A stretch of DNA of 64,000 bases from Pleurodeles waltl (taxonomy: Eukaryota > Chordata > Amphibia > Caudata > Salamandridae): the NCBI RefSeq assembly GCF_031143425.1, contig NC_090446.1, forward strand, positions 1,020,167,066 to 1,020,231,065. Reading direction: 5' to 3'. The notes beneath the pieces were generated by a model. That model saw only the letters and a program-made list of their open reading frames with translations, was not told where the DNA came from and ran no database searches. Below are positions 1 through 12,006 of this stretch, in pieces. Made by a program: the position numbers and the translations under genes. Numbering within the stretch: position 1 is the first letter of the stretch; every line of letters begins with the position of its first letter.

Positions 1-1829
1 TATTTACTACCTTTACAATTAATCTCATTTTCTGGAGCTCATAATCATCCAGCAGGGGAAGCCTAATGCTGTATCCAATGAAGTCTTCTTGAAATTGCAC
101 ACTCTTGCTGAAAGGTCCCGCTGACACTCCAAAGTTTTTAGAAGTCAAGACATTTCCTAATCTTAACTTATCAGACCTTCGGGACCTCTTATTCACTTTT
201 ATGGCTCCCAGGACCTCAAGGACATCATTTAGGGGACAGGACACACTCCAGCAGAGGCCACTTCTAAGGTGCAGTCCAGGTCCAGCTTTAAGTGGTCAAC
301 AGGTCACTGTAGGAGAAATGTCTCTTTCCGCACTTGATTTTCCGTTGGCAACACTGGAGTCTGGCCTATTGACCCTTAGAGTATACTTCTTAATTGTGGG
401 TATCAGTTGGAAAAGGTCCAGCCCTCCAGGCCTCCACCCAGATTACAGTCACAAAGTAGGTCCAGCCCCCTTCTGTTCTGCCACAGGCCCAGAACATGTT
501 CTGAGGAGCTGAATGTGAGGTTCAATTTATTAGCCAGTGTGTGGGGGTAACTACTGTACACTCTCTGACCATTGGGGAAAACTTTCCTAAGTGCATTCCT
601 ACTTTTGCAATCAACTTGTTTACCTGCCTGCAAACAATCTGCAGTGCTCCATTCCCAGTAAAATCCAAAATAGCAGAGTCTTTCTGTCCCTGGTGATACA
701 AATTAGCCTGCAAGAGCTTCAGGCAGGGAAAGTATAACTTTTTTAAAGTTATTTTGCCTCCGTTGATAGGTTCTCTAGATTTTTTTAGAGAAACAGAGAG
801 TTTCCTGGAACCCCTGGCAGTACGGGCCTAACTTAATTATTGGCAGAAAGCCCAGTCCTCCGCCAGGGTACTAGAGTAAACTACTTCATGACCCTGACAG
901 AGGTACAGCCAAACAAAGTGGAATTTTATTTTTGAAAATAAAAAAAAGAGAATGCCCTCTTGGCCATGACCAGATCACTGTCAGTCCAGAAGTGATTTTT
1001 GTACGATTAGAAGAATCACCATTGCATCAGTTCCTCTGAAGGTATCAAAGGCTTGGTGTATTGCCACTATCGATTTTTCGAAACAAACTCCTAAAGTGTG
1101 GTTTGTTTTTGAACAACTGCAGTTAAAATGTGCTACGTTTACAAACTAAAACCACTGAAGTTCACCAGTCAGGATATACTAAATAACATAACTGATAACA
1201 TCACTGACAACATGTCAAATTACACCATTGATGAAATCACTGATCACAATAATGATGGGATCATCTAGCTGTACTAATATTCGGCCTTTCACCAGTCACA
1301 GAGAGGGTTTGGTGCAGGAGCAGGCCTTCAGCCCAACCCTCTGTGAGTTACCAACCCATGCTGCATACAGACTTTGAATGTGCCCAGCAAGGGCTGGCAG
1401 TCAGCTACTGATGCTAGCCCAGCCTTAGGGCCAACATGCGGCCATCCTTAACCTAAAGCGAGACCCTGAATCCAATCTCTCCATTTGTGGCCAACTCCTA
1501 AAGCACAAGGCTTCTAGCCAAGTGCAGCAAAGAGTGGTCGTGGGGCTAGGCCTGAGGCCAAGCCTGCAACCAACCCTCAGCAGGCAACTAACCCCTACTA
1601 TGCACACCATGTGGACGTGCGCAGTGAAAGTTGGTTGCAGGACCTCACCTATGAGCGAAAATTGGTTTCCGGACCTGACCTATTGCCAGGCTATGCACTG
1701 CACTCTCTAGGTTAAGAAAATCCCAACTTCACACAACCTTCAGATTTGCGTAGCTGGGTTGGGCTGAAGGACATGGCCTTCAGCCAGTTATCTGTTTGTG
1801 AGAGGCAAACACCTACTGCAAACAATCAA
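1..1829. other. Unassigned left flank
   Basis: I recognise no gene, RNA or transposon core here. Open frames are short (the longest is 135 codons at 105-512) and show no familiar motif. The part from about 1290 to 1800 repeats phrases around AGCCCAACCCTC and AACCCCTA, and may be an old tandem or dispersed repeat. Confidence 0.5.
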
Positions 1830-4800
1830 TCAGTCAATCAAAAAATATATTTGTAGAGTGTGTCTTGTTATCCATGAGGGTATCCAGGCACTGGCAAGGT
1901 CCTGTTGATTAGCTGAAAAGCCAGATCCTCAAAGATGGAGAGGTCCAGCGATGAAAGGGTAGCTTATTCCATGTCTTCCCTGCTAGTTAGGAGAAGGGGC
2001 AACCTCTGCATCTGTATGTTGGATGTTCGGGTGAGGGTTAAAGAAAGGGAGGTGGAGCAGAGGTGTCTGGTGGGCTGGTGGAAGTTCAGGCAGCGTCCTT
2101 GTATGTGTGGGTCAGGAGCATGAACTGGCATCTTTTCTGTATATGGAACCAGTGGAGTTCCCTGAGGTAGGAGGTGATGTGGGTTCATCTAGGAAGATCC
2201 AGGACGGGCCTAGCTGTGACATTCTGTATGGTCTGTAGAAGTCAAAGGAGATGAGCTGCAATCCCTGAGTAGAGAGTATTGCCACAGTCCAGTCGGCAGA
2301 GGGACTGGGTGAGAGTGTGTCTTGAGCTTTGGGGTAGCCATTTGAATATCTTACAAAGCATGCAGAGGAAGCAGGAGTAGGAGAAGACACAGCTGACCTG
2401 GGTCATCATGGTTTGCTTGTTGTCCAGAATGATGCCAAGGTTGCTAGCGTGGTCACTCGAAATAGGAGTAGGACCGAGTTCTGAGGGCCACCAGGATGCA
2501 TCCCATGAGGTGCTTTTGTTTTTGAAGGTAAGAACTTCTGTCTTGTTCCATGTTGAGCATCAGACAGTTGTCCATTATCCGGTTTGTGCTGTCATGAAGT
2601 GGTTGAAGTTGGCCCTGGTGTTGGTAGTGTCTTCGGAAAGAGGGTGAGCTGTGTGTTGTCTGTGTAGGATATGATGTTGAGGCCATGGGTTTTGACAATG
2701 CTGGCTAGTGGTGTCATATAAGTGTTGAAGAGGGTGGGACTGAATGAGGATCCTTGGGGTAATCCACAGATGGTTTCCTTGAGTTTGGAGGTAAAGTGGG
2801 TAAAGCTGACTTTTTGGTTCTTCCAGTAAGGAAACGATCCATCTGAGAGCACCTCCTTGGATGCTTATGTTGTGCAGCCTTTTGATGAGTGTGTGGTGGT
2901 AGACCATATTGAAGGCTGCCAAGAGGTCTAGGAGGATCAGACCTGCGGTCTCTCTTCTGTTGAGTAGGGCTTGGATGTCTTCAGTAGCCGCAATGAAGGC
3001 TGTCTCTGTGCTGTGGTTGCAGCGGAATACGGATTGGGAGAAGGAGGTTCAGTTCCAGATGTGAGGATAGTTGTTGGTTAATCGCTTTTGCTAATACTAT
3101 GATTGGAAACTGTAGCAGGAAGATTGTTGGTAGTTGTTTAGCTTGCTGGGCTCTGCTGAGGGTTTCTTTAGAAGGGCATTGACTTCTGCATGTTTCAAAT
3201 CCTATGGGAAGGTAGCTGTGACAACTGAGGTATTGAACATGGTAGTGAGTACATGGCTGATTCTGATTAGCCATAGGTTGAATATGTTGTGAGGACATGG
3301 GTCATTTAGGACCCCTATGTGGACCGAGTTCATGATGGAGGTGTTGCTCTGTGGTGCAGGCTGGCTCTATTTGGTTAGTCTAACATATGTGGTGGTAGTG
3401 GGATCATTGTGTTGCTTTGGGCTGCAGCCTTGAGCTGGGGTTTGAAGTTTCTCTAGATGTTGGCAACCTTGTCATGGAAGACGTTTGCAAGAGTTCCTGT
3501 CACAGAGTTCCTATGGGGGGTAATGTTTTTTGTTGCAGCTAAGGGGTTGGAGAATTCTTTGATGAGTAATTTTCTGTTACTGGAGCTTCGTTCGATGTAT
3601 GAGGCTAGGGCCTTTTCCTTTGACTATCTCAACTCTCTGTAGTGGACACTGAGGGCTTCCTTGAAGGCGGTCTTGTTGGTTGTGTCCTTTTTCATGCACC
3701 AGCTCCTTTCCATTTTTTTACTGTGTTATTTACCAAGTCTGAGATCTTCAATGTACCAGCACGTCTGCCTGGTGGACTTACTGTGTGCGTTGCTGCCAAT
3801 GAGAGTGACGCTGTTGGCACAGTTGGTAATCCAAGTGTTGAAGTTTCTGATGTTCTGGTATGAGCTGTTGGAGAAGATGGGCTAGGTCGTGTTGAGGTGT
3901 TCTTTGAGACTTTGCTCTAGCTGCGGTGGGGGGAGTTGGGCAGGCTGGAGGCAGAGGTCCATAAACTGGTGATGTTGAAGTGGACGATGGAGTGGTCAAG
4001 TCCAGGTGAGGCAGTCACTGGAGGGAAAGATGGAGTCTAGCATGTGGTCTGCGGTGTGCATGGAGTCATGGATGAGTTGGGTCAGTCTGATATTGTTCAT
4101 GCAGTCCAGCAGGTGAGCAGGTTAGTAGTGTTGATGTCATTGTGGTTGCCAAGATGGAAGTTGAGGTCCCTGAGGAAATTGTAGTTGTTGGAGTTTATGG
4201 TGATGAAATTGTGGAAGGCTGGATGTGGTCCTGGAGGACGGTAGTTCAGGATGCCCCTGATGGAAGTTTTGCCATCTCTTTGGAGTCAGAAGTTGAGGTG
4301 TTCCATAGCTCGGCTGGTGTCGTCATTTGTGGTGGTGCATTGGATGGATACTTTGTGTCTGATGGCGATCCCTCGAATAGGCTTGTTGATGCAGTCGCTG
4401 TGGGTGATCTTGTATCCTTCAGGTGTTGCAGTGGTGAGGTCCCAAATCTTGGTGGTGTGTTTGTATAGTGAGCTTATGTTGAGAAAGGTGCATGTGAGTT
4501 GATGTATTTGTTCAGGTGGTGTCTGTGGTGTGTTCAGGGTATGCCTGGTTGGCGGGCTGGTGTGTGTGCTGTGGCAGGGGAAGTGGCAGTAGGTGCAGGT
4601 GAAAAGTTCTACCGTGGGTCAACTCGGTGGCAGTGTTTGTTGCTGCATCCAGGGTCAAGGGTAGAGAGTTCAGCTACTGTGTCTCTGCTGGGGGCAGGGG
4701 GGGTTGTGGCACTGGGCACAGTCCAGTGCCTCTGGCACCCATGCTGTGTGGTCGTGCTGCGGCTTGCATAAAGTAGCTCCTAGGGTAGGCAGGGCTTCGG

Positions 4801-4940
4801 TTGGCAAGAAGAACGGTGAACAGAAAGACCCTGGTGGGAAAACCCAGGCAGCAGCAGTATTACTTGATCAAACAGAGGCAACTTAATTAGGCTGGAAGAA
4901 GCAGGAGCTGGAGGTCACAGGCGAGTGGATCCAGTCTTTG
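1830..4940 (-). mobile_element. LINE A, CR1/L2/Rex1-like non-LTR retrotransposon, decayed
   Basis: Read on the minus strand, this stretch gives the order expected of a Jockey-superfamily LINE. Endonuclease pieces lie at about 4500-4080, including a degraded form of the (G)DLNFHL motif near 4130-4170. Reverse transcriptase follows at about 2925-2590, with the palm block GLPQGSSFSPTLFNTYM and a YxDN-type catalytic box (Y-T-D-N instead of Y-A-D-D). A C-terminal tail with an ELHW-like block lies at 2390-1935. The 3' end is an ATTGATTGACTGATTG-like tail at about 1850-1823. Many frameshifts and stops separate the pieces. It is a close relative of LINE B at 41-45 kb. The 5' end stops against the Harbinger-like element at 4.94 kb. 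It is not functional. Confidence 0.85.
2575..2922 (-). pseudogene. LINE A reverse transcriptase core
   Basis: Two overlapping minus-strand frames (2922-2575 and 2852-2592) carry consecutive parts of the RT palm, so at least one frameshift separates them. Visible blocks are AAF-x-x-V-x-HHTLIKRLHNI (finger/palm A region), IQGGALRW, G(L)PQGSS-x-SPTLFN, and the catalytic box read as YTDNTQL where an active enzyme has YADDTQL. Loss of the second Asp would abolish polymerisation. Family assignment to CR1/L2/Rex1 comes from the LPQGS...SPTLFN and DTQL contexts. The exact clade is not resolved. Confidence 0.82.
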
Positions 4941-4945
4941 GCCCC

Positions 4946-5101
4946 CATTATGATTTTGGCGGTCTATTCCGTAGACCGCCGAAGTCACGCCCGCCATATG
5001 ACCGCTAGTGTTGATGGTCTGAAGGCCACCATATTATGGCCCTCATTATGATTTCGGTGGCCTATTCCATAGACTGCCGAAGTCACGCCCACCATATGAC
5101 C
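4946..5101 (+). repeat. Tandemly duplicated left terminus of the nonautonomous element
   Basis: A block beginning CCATTATGATTTTGGCGG at about 4949 recurs at about 5043, a period of about 94 bases, with scattered substitutions. Each copy contains a short perfect palindrome around the GGCGGTCTA...TAGACCGCC core, the second copy being mutated. Two adjacent termini could arise from insertion of one element end into another or from slippage. Confidence 0.7.
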
Positions 5102-5359
5102 GCCATATTATGACTGCTGGCTGTTCACCGCCACAATTTGGGCAGTAAGCCGTCAACAGCCATACTGGCTGTCGGCGTACTAGTGGAGATTGCTCCATCG
5201 CCACGTCACCACAACACTGCCCGCCGTATAACAATACTGTAAACGGTGTGGCGGTGTTGTGTTGGCGGGGCGCTGGAGGTGGAGCAAGTGCCATGGACCC
5301 CGTTCCCTCCCGGACGACCACCGTGACCACCAGGTAAGGTGATCGTCTGACAGGGGTGG

Positions 5360-5560
5360 GGTGGGGGGTGTTGAGTGTTGTGTGCGTGAATGGGTGTGTG
5401 TGTGTGTGAATTGGAGGGGATGGGGGTGTTGTGTATGTTTGTGTGCGTGTGTGCAAGTGTCTGTGTGCTTGTGTGAATGTGTGTATGTGGGGAGTGTGTC
5501 GTTGTCATGTGTGTATGAATGAGTGAGCATGGATGTGTGCATGTATGGATGTAAGCATGG
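5360..5560 (+). repeat. GT-rich low-complexity tract
   Basis: Irregular TGTG/GTGTGTAT runs inside the nonautonomous element. Similar GT-rich tracts occur at 13.44-13.87 kb and at 31.79-32.11 kb inside other elements, so this is probably an inherited subterminal feature rather than a stand-alone microsatellite. Confidence 0.7.
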
Positions 5561-5712
5561 TGTGTGCGGGCGTTGATAGGGGAGTCAGTACAGGGACCAG
5601 GAGAGGGGGTGCCTCACTGCTTGGGGGGGGTGAGGTGCTTGTGATGGGGTCAGGGGATCCTCCTACATGGGAGTCCTGTTGTGATGACATGAATTTGAAT
5701 TCCTGTTGTCAG

Positions 5713-5773
5713 TATCCTTTCCGCCAGGGATTTCGTTGTGGGGCTGCAACCACGGAATCTCTGGTGGAAAGGA
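5713..5773. repeat. Imperfect hairpin in element centre
   Basis: ATCCTTTCCGCCAGGGATTT pairs with AATCTCTGGTGGAAAGGAT across a loop of about 20 bases that itself holds GTTG...CAAC. Two or three G-U/mismatch positions. Structural only; no coding role seen. Confidence 0.7.
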
Positions 5774-6099
5774 TATTCGTAATTAGGTGTATTAGGTGGA
5801 CCGCCATGTCGAAGGTGGTCAACCTTTGGCCAGGCGGTGACCTGGCTGTGATGCAGCCAGTTCACCGCCAGGATCATAATTTGGTGGTCTTGCCCCACCC
5901 GGCTGTCGATGGTCTGACTGCCACCGCCGCGTGGCGGGGCAGGACCGCCAAACTCATAATGACCACCTTCATACCTACACAGATGAAGCCTACAGCCAGA
6001 GCCTACTTCCAATCCTTTCCAGATAGCAACCTCCACTGCATATGACTTTTTACAGTGCACACCGGGTGTTGACCACAGGGACTAACCAGTGACCAGGCC

Positions 6100-6385
6100 C
6101 AGCACTCAAAGTACCACTAAAGAATGGCCAGCCCCAGTGCAGGAATCCAACCACTGCTGCCACTGGACATTAAGCTTGCTGTCAGACCCAGTACCCAATC
6201 CACTGTAGGCAGCCAGCCTCCAGTTCTTGCAGTCCGTGGTCAACCCTCATGGTCACCGGCGGGAAAGAGAAAAGTGGATGCCAGTGGTTCCCCAGCCACC
6301 CTTCTTGCCGTAAAGATTTGGAGGTGACTTACCGCTAAGAAAAGTCTGCAGTCAACCCTCACTTGTGGCCAGTTGCCAATGCAGT
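6100..6385. repeat. Dispersed repeat, copy 1 of 2
   Basis: The phrase GGATGCCAGTGGTTCC...CAGCCACCCTTCTTGCCGTA...GACTTACCGCTAAGAAAA is found again, with substitutions, at 7500-7610. The element class is unknown. The ACTTACC string is a reverse-complement splice donor (GGTAAGT), so on the minus strand it may be an exon end from a larger coding element. Confidence 0.55.
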
Positions 6386-7166
6386 TGTAGTGTGGTGGAT
6401 TCATTCTTCTCATTACAGGATTTGTGAATCTTGTACTGAAGTTGCAGATTATGAGGCATAGGAGAGTATGCAGGACCCACGGAGTGCCCAGGATGTGCAA
6501 ATGCAGCACAGAATTCATGAACCCAAAAATAAAACAATTTTTAATGCTTTTTTATTTGCTGGGGCCACTTTACCACTTCCACTGCAACTATACCATATGG
6601 GCCTGGGGTCAGGGTCAGTTCACTCTACCCCACATAACATTTTTCCTTTTGTTTTTCCCAACTCTGTACTTGCTGTGCCAACTTGGGTAACGGCATGTGC
6701 AACAGAAAGTTTTTTGTGACGGCTAGCCAATGAGAGCAAAGCAGATTTCCAAATCCACAGCTACATTTGTGAATTTGCAATTCTTGACAGAAAAAAGGCT
6801 CCTCGTCCAATGGTGAGCCATTATTCTTTCTACTGGATCCATAAATCAAAGTGAGTGGATTCACAAATCCGAGGCCAAGTTTAGTGTAAGTCTGTCTAGC
6901 TGTTTTTTTTCATATTGAGGAGCATAGAATACTATGGGAGTTAAAATGGTAAATGGCACTTTTGGGTCCCCACCAGTTTTTTTTGTCCTCACCTGGCGGA
7001 TTTACATGAAACTTCCCATTAAGTATCAATAGTCAGATGTACTATTTTAGAATTTTCATGCAGATTTATCAAAGACCAGCAAAGGTACTCAGAAACAAAA
7101 CTACCTTTTCAAAGGAAACTGTGACCTAACCATAAACACAGAGGCACTATCACTATCTAATACAGG

Positions 7167-7221
7167 TGATAGATAGATAGCTAGATAGACAGATAGATAG
7201 ATAGGTAGATAGATAGATAGA
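7167..7221 (+). repeat. GATA microsatellite
   Basis: About thirteen GATA units with a few substitutions (GCTA, GACA, GGTA). Confidence 0.95.
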
Positions 7222-7349
7222 CTCAAAGAAACAATAATTAATTTGGGTATTAACATCATTTATTTGTCTGCTTTCATAACCACTGTCTCTTTTTTAGGCA
7301 GGCTACAAATGAAATACACTTATACGTGAAACCATTCGTATGTAAGTTA

Positions 7350-7640
7350 CAGAGGGCCTGATTTGGATGTTGTTGGTAACGGTCCCAGAGACGACTTTTC
7401 CATTGAAGCCCATCCGCCGCAGTGATGATCCTCCCACCGTAGTAGATGTTGTCGGTCCCATAGCCGAAAGCCCACATTTGAACCACCATCACCACCAAGA
7501 AACACCTCCTGCGTCACGGGCGGAAAAGGGAAAACTGGATGCCAGTGGTACCACAACCACCCTTCTTGCCATACAGATTTGGATGTAACTTACCGCTAAG
7601 AAAAAAGTGGCAGTCCAACCTCCACTTCTGAGTTGGTGGA
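7350..7640. repeat. Dispersed repeat, copy 2 of 2
   Basis: Second direct copy of the repeat at 6100-6385, sharing GATGCCAGTGGT, CACCCTTCTTGCC and ACTTACCGCTAAGAAAA. It starts at the phrase GGGCCTGATTTGGATGTTG, which also looks like an element terminus. No TIR pair was found. Confidence 0.5.
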
Positions 7641-8669
7641 TTGGGGGGTGAAAAGTCACCTTTTTTCCCCTTCCACCTCCATCTTTGACTGGGCACGACT
7701 GGACAACACCTGCCATCACTGCTGCCACCAACCCACAATGAAAGCACAACACCTCTTGTCGCCAGAATCAAAGGTAGGGATGCCACATTGCCAAGCTATG
7801 TTGGGTGGGCACTGCACAGGAGGTCATGACCACTGTGGGCATATACACTGTATTATATATTGTATTGTATATTTATTTATAGAGCGACTGGCTACCGAAA
7901 GGCTTCTCTGCACTATGTGAGACTGAGACTGCGTCCAACGACCAGAGAAGTGGCATTCACGAAGCCAGCTAATGTGGATATACCAAACATTTTTAATAGT
8001 TTCTTGAAGGTGGTTTCATTATGTTAATTTCTTAACTGAGCCAGCATTGAGTTCCAAAGTATGGGGGTCAGCTATGAGAATGATCTTCCTCCCCATCTGG
8101 TCCTTTGGATTCTGGGGACCCTCAGCAATTTGGCATTCAAGCAGCCTAAAGTCCTTGTAGGGTTGTAGGGGGACAAAAGGGCCTGATTAGTCTGGGTTCC
8201 TTCTGGTTAATTTCCTTGTGGGCCAAGCACAATGTCTTAAATTGTATTCTTTCCATCACAGGGAGCCAATGCAAGGTGCCAAGGCACTTTTTACTGATGG
8301 AAATTTGGGCATTTTGAAAAATGTTCTAGCGGCTGCATTTTGCACTACTGGGAGTCTCTTGGAGATTGCTTTGGGTGAGCTCAAACACAGGGAGTTCCCA
8401 TAGTCCAGACACAAAAGAATAAGTGCTTGTACCACTATTCTCCAAGTTTGCATGGGAAACAGGACAAGGATTTCACAGTGCAAAACAGGAGGTAGAGAGT
8501 TTCTTTGCTTGATCCTCCATCGATAGAGATCTGTCAAGCCACATACCCTGACTTTTTATAAAGGACAAAGGCATTAGAGGAGTGTCCAGGCACTATGGCC
8601 AGCTGAATGGTGCTTGTGGTGTTAGTTTATTCCCTAAAAGCATCAACTCTGTTTTGCCTCCATTTAGTT

Positions 8670-9464
8670 TCAGTGAGCAATTGCCATCCACCAAGCCACT
8701 TTCTCAAGGCAAGGGGCTAGCTGCTGTTGAGCGCCTGTCTCCGGGGCAAAGGGTACAGCCAATTGGGTTTCATTGGCGTAAGAAAAAATAGACAACCCAA
8801 ATTCCATATCAATGTCATCTAGACGCTGTACATACATATTGAAAACTGTGAGGTTAAGTGCAGGGCCCTGCGGTACCCTACACTTCAAGGGGACTGCCTC
8901 TGAGTAGCAGGGGAGTTCATAGATTTGAAAAGACCTATCTTTTAAAAAAAGAGGACAGCTATCTTAAGGCGCTGTCACTTATTCCAAGTACACTCGTCCT
9001 GACAACCAGGGTCTAATGATCCACCGTGTCAAACGCAGCGCTCAGATCGAGAAGGATAATGGCTACGGACCTCCATTGTCCAGCAAAATCTTGAGCTCCA
9101 CTGTTATGGCTAGTAGTGCTCATTCCATACTACGGTTTGGGTGGAAACCCATCTGGGGTCTAAAGAGGGAGTTTTCTTCTAAGAAGTTTGAGAGACTTTG
9201 AGTCACATGTTTTTTCAATACTTTCCCCAGAATGAGCAAAGGGGAGCTAGGTCTATAAATACAGGGACATGCTATATTGTACTTTTTGAATAATGGTTTA
9301 ACTACTGCATGTTTCCAGGCTTGTGGTACTATTCCAGTAGTAATAGACAAATTGAGGAGCTCTGGGAGTGAGGAAAACATTTTAGGGGCTCCTTTGTGAA
9401 GAACGTGTGGTAGAGCCAGGTCCAAAGGAGATCCTGATTTAACTTTTATCAAATAGAGCTCCAA
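8670..9464 (-). pseudogene. LINE C reverse transcriptase
   Basis: The minus-strand frame 9464-9120 carries an RT fingers block (ending in SLSNFLEENSLFRPQMGF, equivalent to QSGFRP...). The frame 8888-8670 carries a VPQG-x-ALN-x-TVFN block and a catalytic box Y-A-N-E in place of Y-A-D-D, followed by TQL. Both catalytic aspartates of the box are changed. The spacing of fingers and palm is close to that of CR1-type RTs, with breaks between 9120 and 8890. Confidence 0.8.
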
Positions 9465-10181
9465 AGGCTTCCATTGTGATCAAAGGGAAATCAGAGAGAC
9501 TAGTCGTCTCATTGCGCATAATATATGTACCTGGTGAGAGGGATAAAGCACCCTTGGTCTTTTTTAAATCAATGTAGAATCCAGTCACTGTATCTTGAAA
9601 GTAGGCTGCTGATTCATTGCACTGAGTTTCTGTGGGAGTTTTCCACTTTAGAAGTTGTGAGAGATTCACAATGCAAAAAAGTTCCCAGGGAGCATTGGCA
9701 GCACTGACCATCAGAGCTTCAAAGTAGGAGGTCTGAGCCTTCTTAATTTCCTAATGGTAAGGCCTAATGGCTAGGCGATAGGCAAGTTGTAATTTTTCCT
9801 CCTATTTAGGTCTCCATTTCCTTTCTACTTTCTTGCACTCTTTTTTTAAGGAACCCAGATGAGCATTAAACTATGGTGCCGTCTTGTCTGTGTTTCCTTT
9901 TTGTATAGTAGGGATGGAGATGATGTCATCTAAAAAGTTACTGATCTATTTTTCTACCTTGTTATTTGCTTCAGACAGGTCGTATCCTAAGGCCGGTTTT
10001 GTCCTTGCCAAAGAGGACATGCAGGTCACCTTATCCTTCTTAGACTATCTCCGGCCTTGAGCGGTTGTGTTTGCTAGTGTCTGGTTGGGCAGAAGGCGCT
10101 CTAGTGCAACAGGAATTACAGCATGGTCAGTCCAAGTCATATGACTATTGTGATTCCCTCACCTTTATCTGCTACTTGTAT

Positions 10182-11600
10182 TGTGTGTAATAAACTACCA
10201 CCAGGTTGTTGGCTTGATCATGCTCAGTTGTGGTAGTTATGTTAAGGTGCAATGTTTACAGTTATTTGGCCAGAGCTTGTGCCTTTGTAGATTGAAAAGT
10301 ATGTACATCATGGTTTCACAAAGGCTTGTTTACCCAGTGCTGCTTGATTTTATCAAGGCTTGTTTACTCAACCATCACAAGGTTCTTTGGCGCATCTACG
10401 GGGTTAATTAGAAACACCTGAGCCCCTGCATGTTGTTGGACAGTTGCCTTCTTTGATTGTTAGGCAGCACTTGTGTTTTCAAGAGCCATGTGCTAATCGT
10501 GACTCATCACGCATGACTCGTGTTTCTACAGCCATGTGCTGATCATGACTCATCACTTATGACTCATTCCTGCACAAACTATAAAAAGCCTCACAGGTAT
10601 TAGTCAGTGCTTGGCTTTGTTCAGTTTCTTCTTGAAGCTGACATCGAGTGCCTGTTCCTGGGAGTTCCCTGCAAAGCTTCTGTATCATTGCTGGCGACAA
10701 AAAAGGAAACATCTTCTTCAGCCTCTGCACGCTGGCAGCTGTTTACATAAGCTAATTGGAGGAAGTGCGCTCTAATGAGCGGATTTTTTTTTTTTTCAGA
10801 TTAAGAACTTCAGTGTGTAACTAAATGACTTTATTTTCAAGAAAGATCAAAAGTTTTGAGGTCGATTGTGAAAGTGTACTGAAACGCTTACAGCTTTGAC
10901 ATTTATTGTGCATCTGTACCCTGCCTTGTTGATTCATTCTAAAATCAGAAAAGACATCAGCACACAAAGAGAGTGTTGTGAGATGAACAAACCTCATATG
11001 TGTGTGACTTGGCTCATTATGTGTGTGCTGCTTGTTATGATAATAATGATCCTCAATTTGCAGGAACTCTTTTAGTATTGTCTAGAATTGATATTAGTGA
11101 TTCCTCAAATATAGAAAAAACAGGCTTTCACTTGAATGTATAAATCAGTGTATGTGTATTCCTTTTTTGGAAGAGTTTTTGTTGTGTGTTTGTGTGCTAT
11201 ACGTTTTCAGTGTGAACAACTACACCAAGAGTGATTACTCTAAGCAGTGTGAGACAGAGAGAAGATCCAGGCAATGATGGCGCATTCCTGTAAACCCAAT
11301 TGAGTGTAGAAGTAGTGCGAGGAATGTGTTGGGAAACAGGTTATCAGCTGAGATAATAGACTGGGTGCATAAATGCTAGAAAAGAGTGCCCTCAATGCAT
11401 CACGCATTCCTGTCCCTTATAGTTCTGGATACTCAATAACTAATGCTGACACCGATTAGCTGCCTCCCAAAGCATCGGGAGCCAGGCTGGACCAGGCAGC
11501 AGAGACAATATCTTTCTTCTCTCTCTCTCCCTCTCATCCAGTCCCCCCACCCTTTTGGGGACACTTGCTGGGACTCCCCTATTACCTTGGCAGTGCCGAG
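10182..11600 (+). mobile_element. LTR-like insertion in LINE C (boundaries uncertain)
   Basis: This stretch separates two parts of the LINE C endonuclease and resembles no LINE sequence. It holds a compact Pol II promoter (TGACTCA sites at 10,500-10,566, TATAAAA at 10,580). About 105 bases after the TATA box comes CTGTATCA, then TTGC, then TGGCGAC, which looks like an LTR end (CA) followed by a primer binding site. A 5' LTR of about 500 bp (10,182-10,687) plus leader is one reading. I found no second LTR and no target duplication, so class and ends are open. Confidence 0.4.
10500..10586 (+). promoter_or_regulatory. AP-1-like repeat array plus TATA box
   Basis: Three perfect TGACTCA heptamers (10,500; 10,546; 10,560) and one TGACTCG (10,514) precede TATAAAA at 10,580-10,586. 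The arrangement comes from a direct duplication of about 46 bp sharing GCCATGTGCT and GACTCATCAC. TGACTCA is the established AP-1 (Fos/Jun) consensus. Binding is inferred only. The first heptamer lies 80 bp and the last 20 bp upstream of the TATA box, a typical LTR enhancer/core-promoter layout. Confidence 0.6.
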
Positions 11601-12006
11601 TGGTGTTCTGGAAGGACGGGGGAAGAGGCATCGCCCCTGAAGACAACCTGCCTAACAGGTTAGTGGTCAAGCCCTTAAAAGGACATGGTTTCCCCATTTC
11701 TAAGTTCTGGCCATTGTTGAAAACTTGATCTAACAAATGTTCTTTGACATGCATGGCGACTAATACTCTTTGTGTAAGCTGCAGGCTGCAGCCTAGATTG
11801 TGCAAGATGCCAGCCACTAAGTAGTTGTCAATCTCATCAAAGTGAACATTAAAATCATCTACAAGAGCAAAATATGTCTTTTCCTTTAGATTACTGGCTA
11901 CTATCTCAGGCAGGGCCTCCACAAACTTAGAACAAGATACTGGGGTCTATATAAAAATATCCCAGAGAAGTAAAAGGTAAGAGACAGATTTATTGTAAAA
12001 GACATA

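Larger units (their letters stand above)
4941..5970. mobile_element. Nonautonomous Harbinger-like DNA transposon (copy 1)
   Basis: The terminal inverted repeats are imperfect. The left end around 5039 reads CCTCATTATGATTTCGGTGG and the right end around 5960 reads the complement of TCATTATGAGTTTGGCGGTC. Internally it is rich in GGCGG/CCGCC half-palindromes and has a GT-rich block (5360-5560) and a central hairpin (5713-5773). It codes for nothing. Around 5334 it carries a perfect splice-donor-like CAG|GTAAGG followed by TGATCG. The same donor context occurs in copy 2 (16,423), and a GTAAGT donor sits near the left end of the coding Harbinger (25,311), suggesting these short copies are internal deletions of coding parents. 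The left terminus is present twice (see next entry). Confidence 0.65.
5971..7849. other. Non-coding stretch with a dispersed repeat pair
   Basis: No gene is seen. Two direct, diverged copies of an unclassified repeat lie here (listed separately at 6100-6385 and 7350-7640). The stretch between them (6390-7300) is AT-rich and holds a GATA microsatellite. The short frames present show no family motif. Confidence 0.5.

Noticed and set aside
5046..5542. Overlapping minus-strand frames rich in His/Thr/Pro
   Set aside because: They are translations of the complementary CA-rich side of the GT tract in a nonautonomous transposon.
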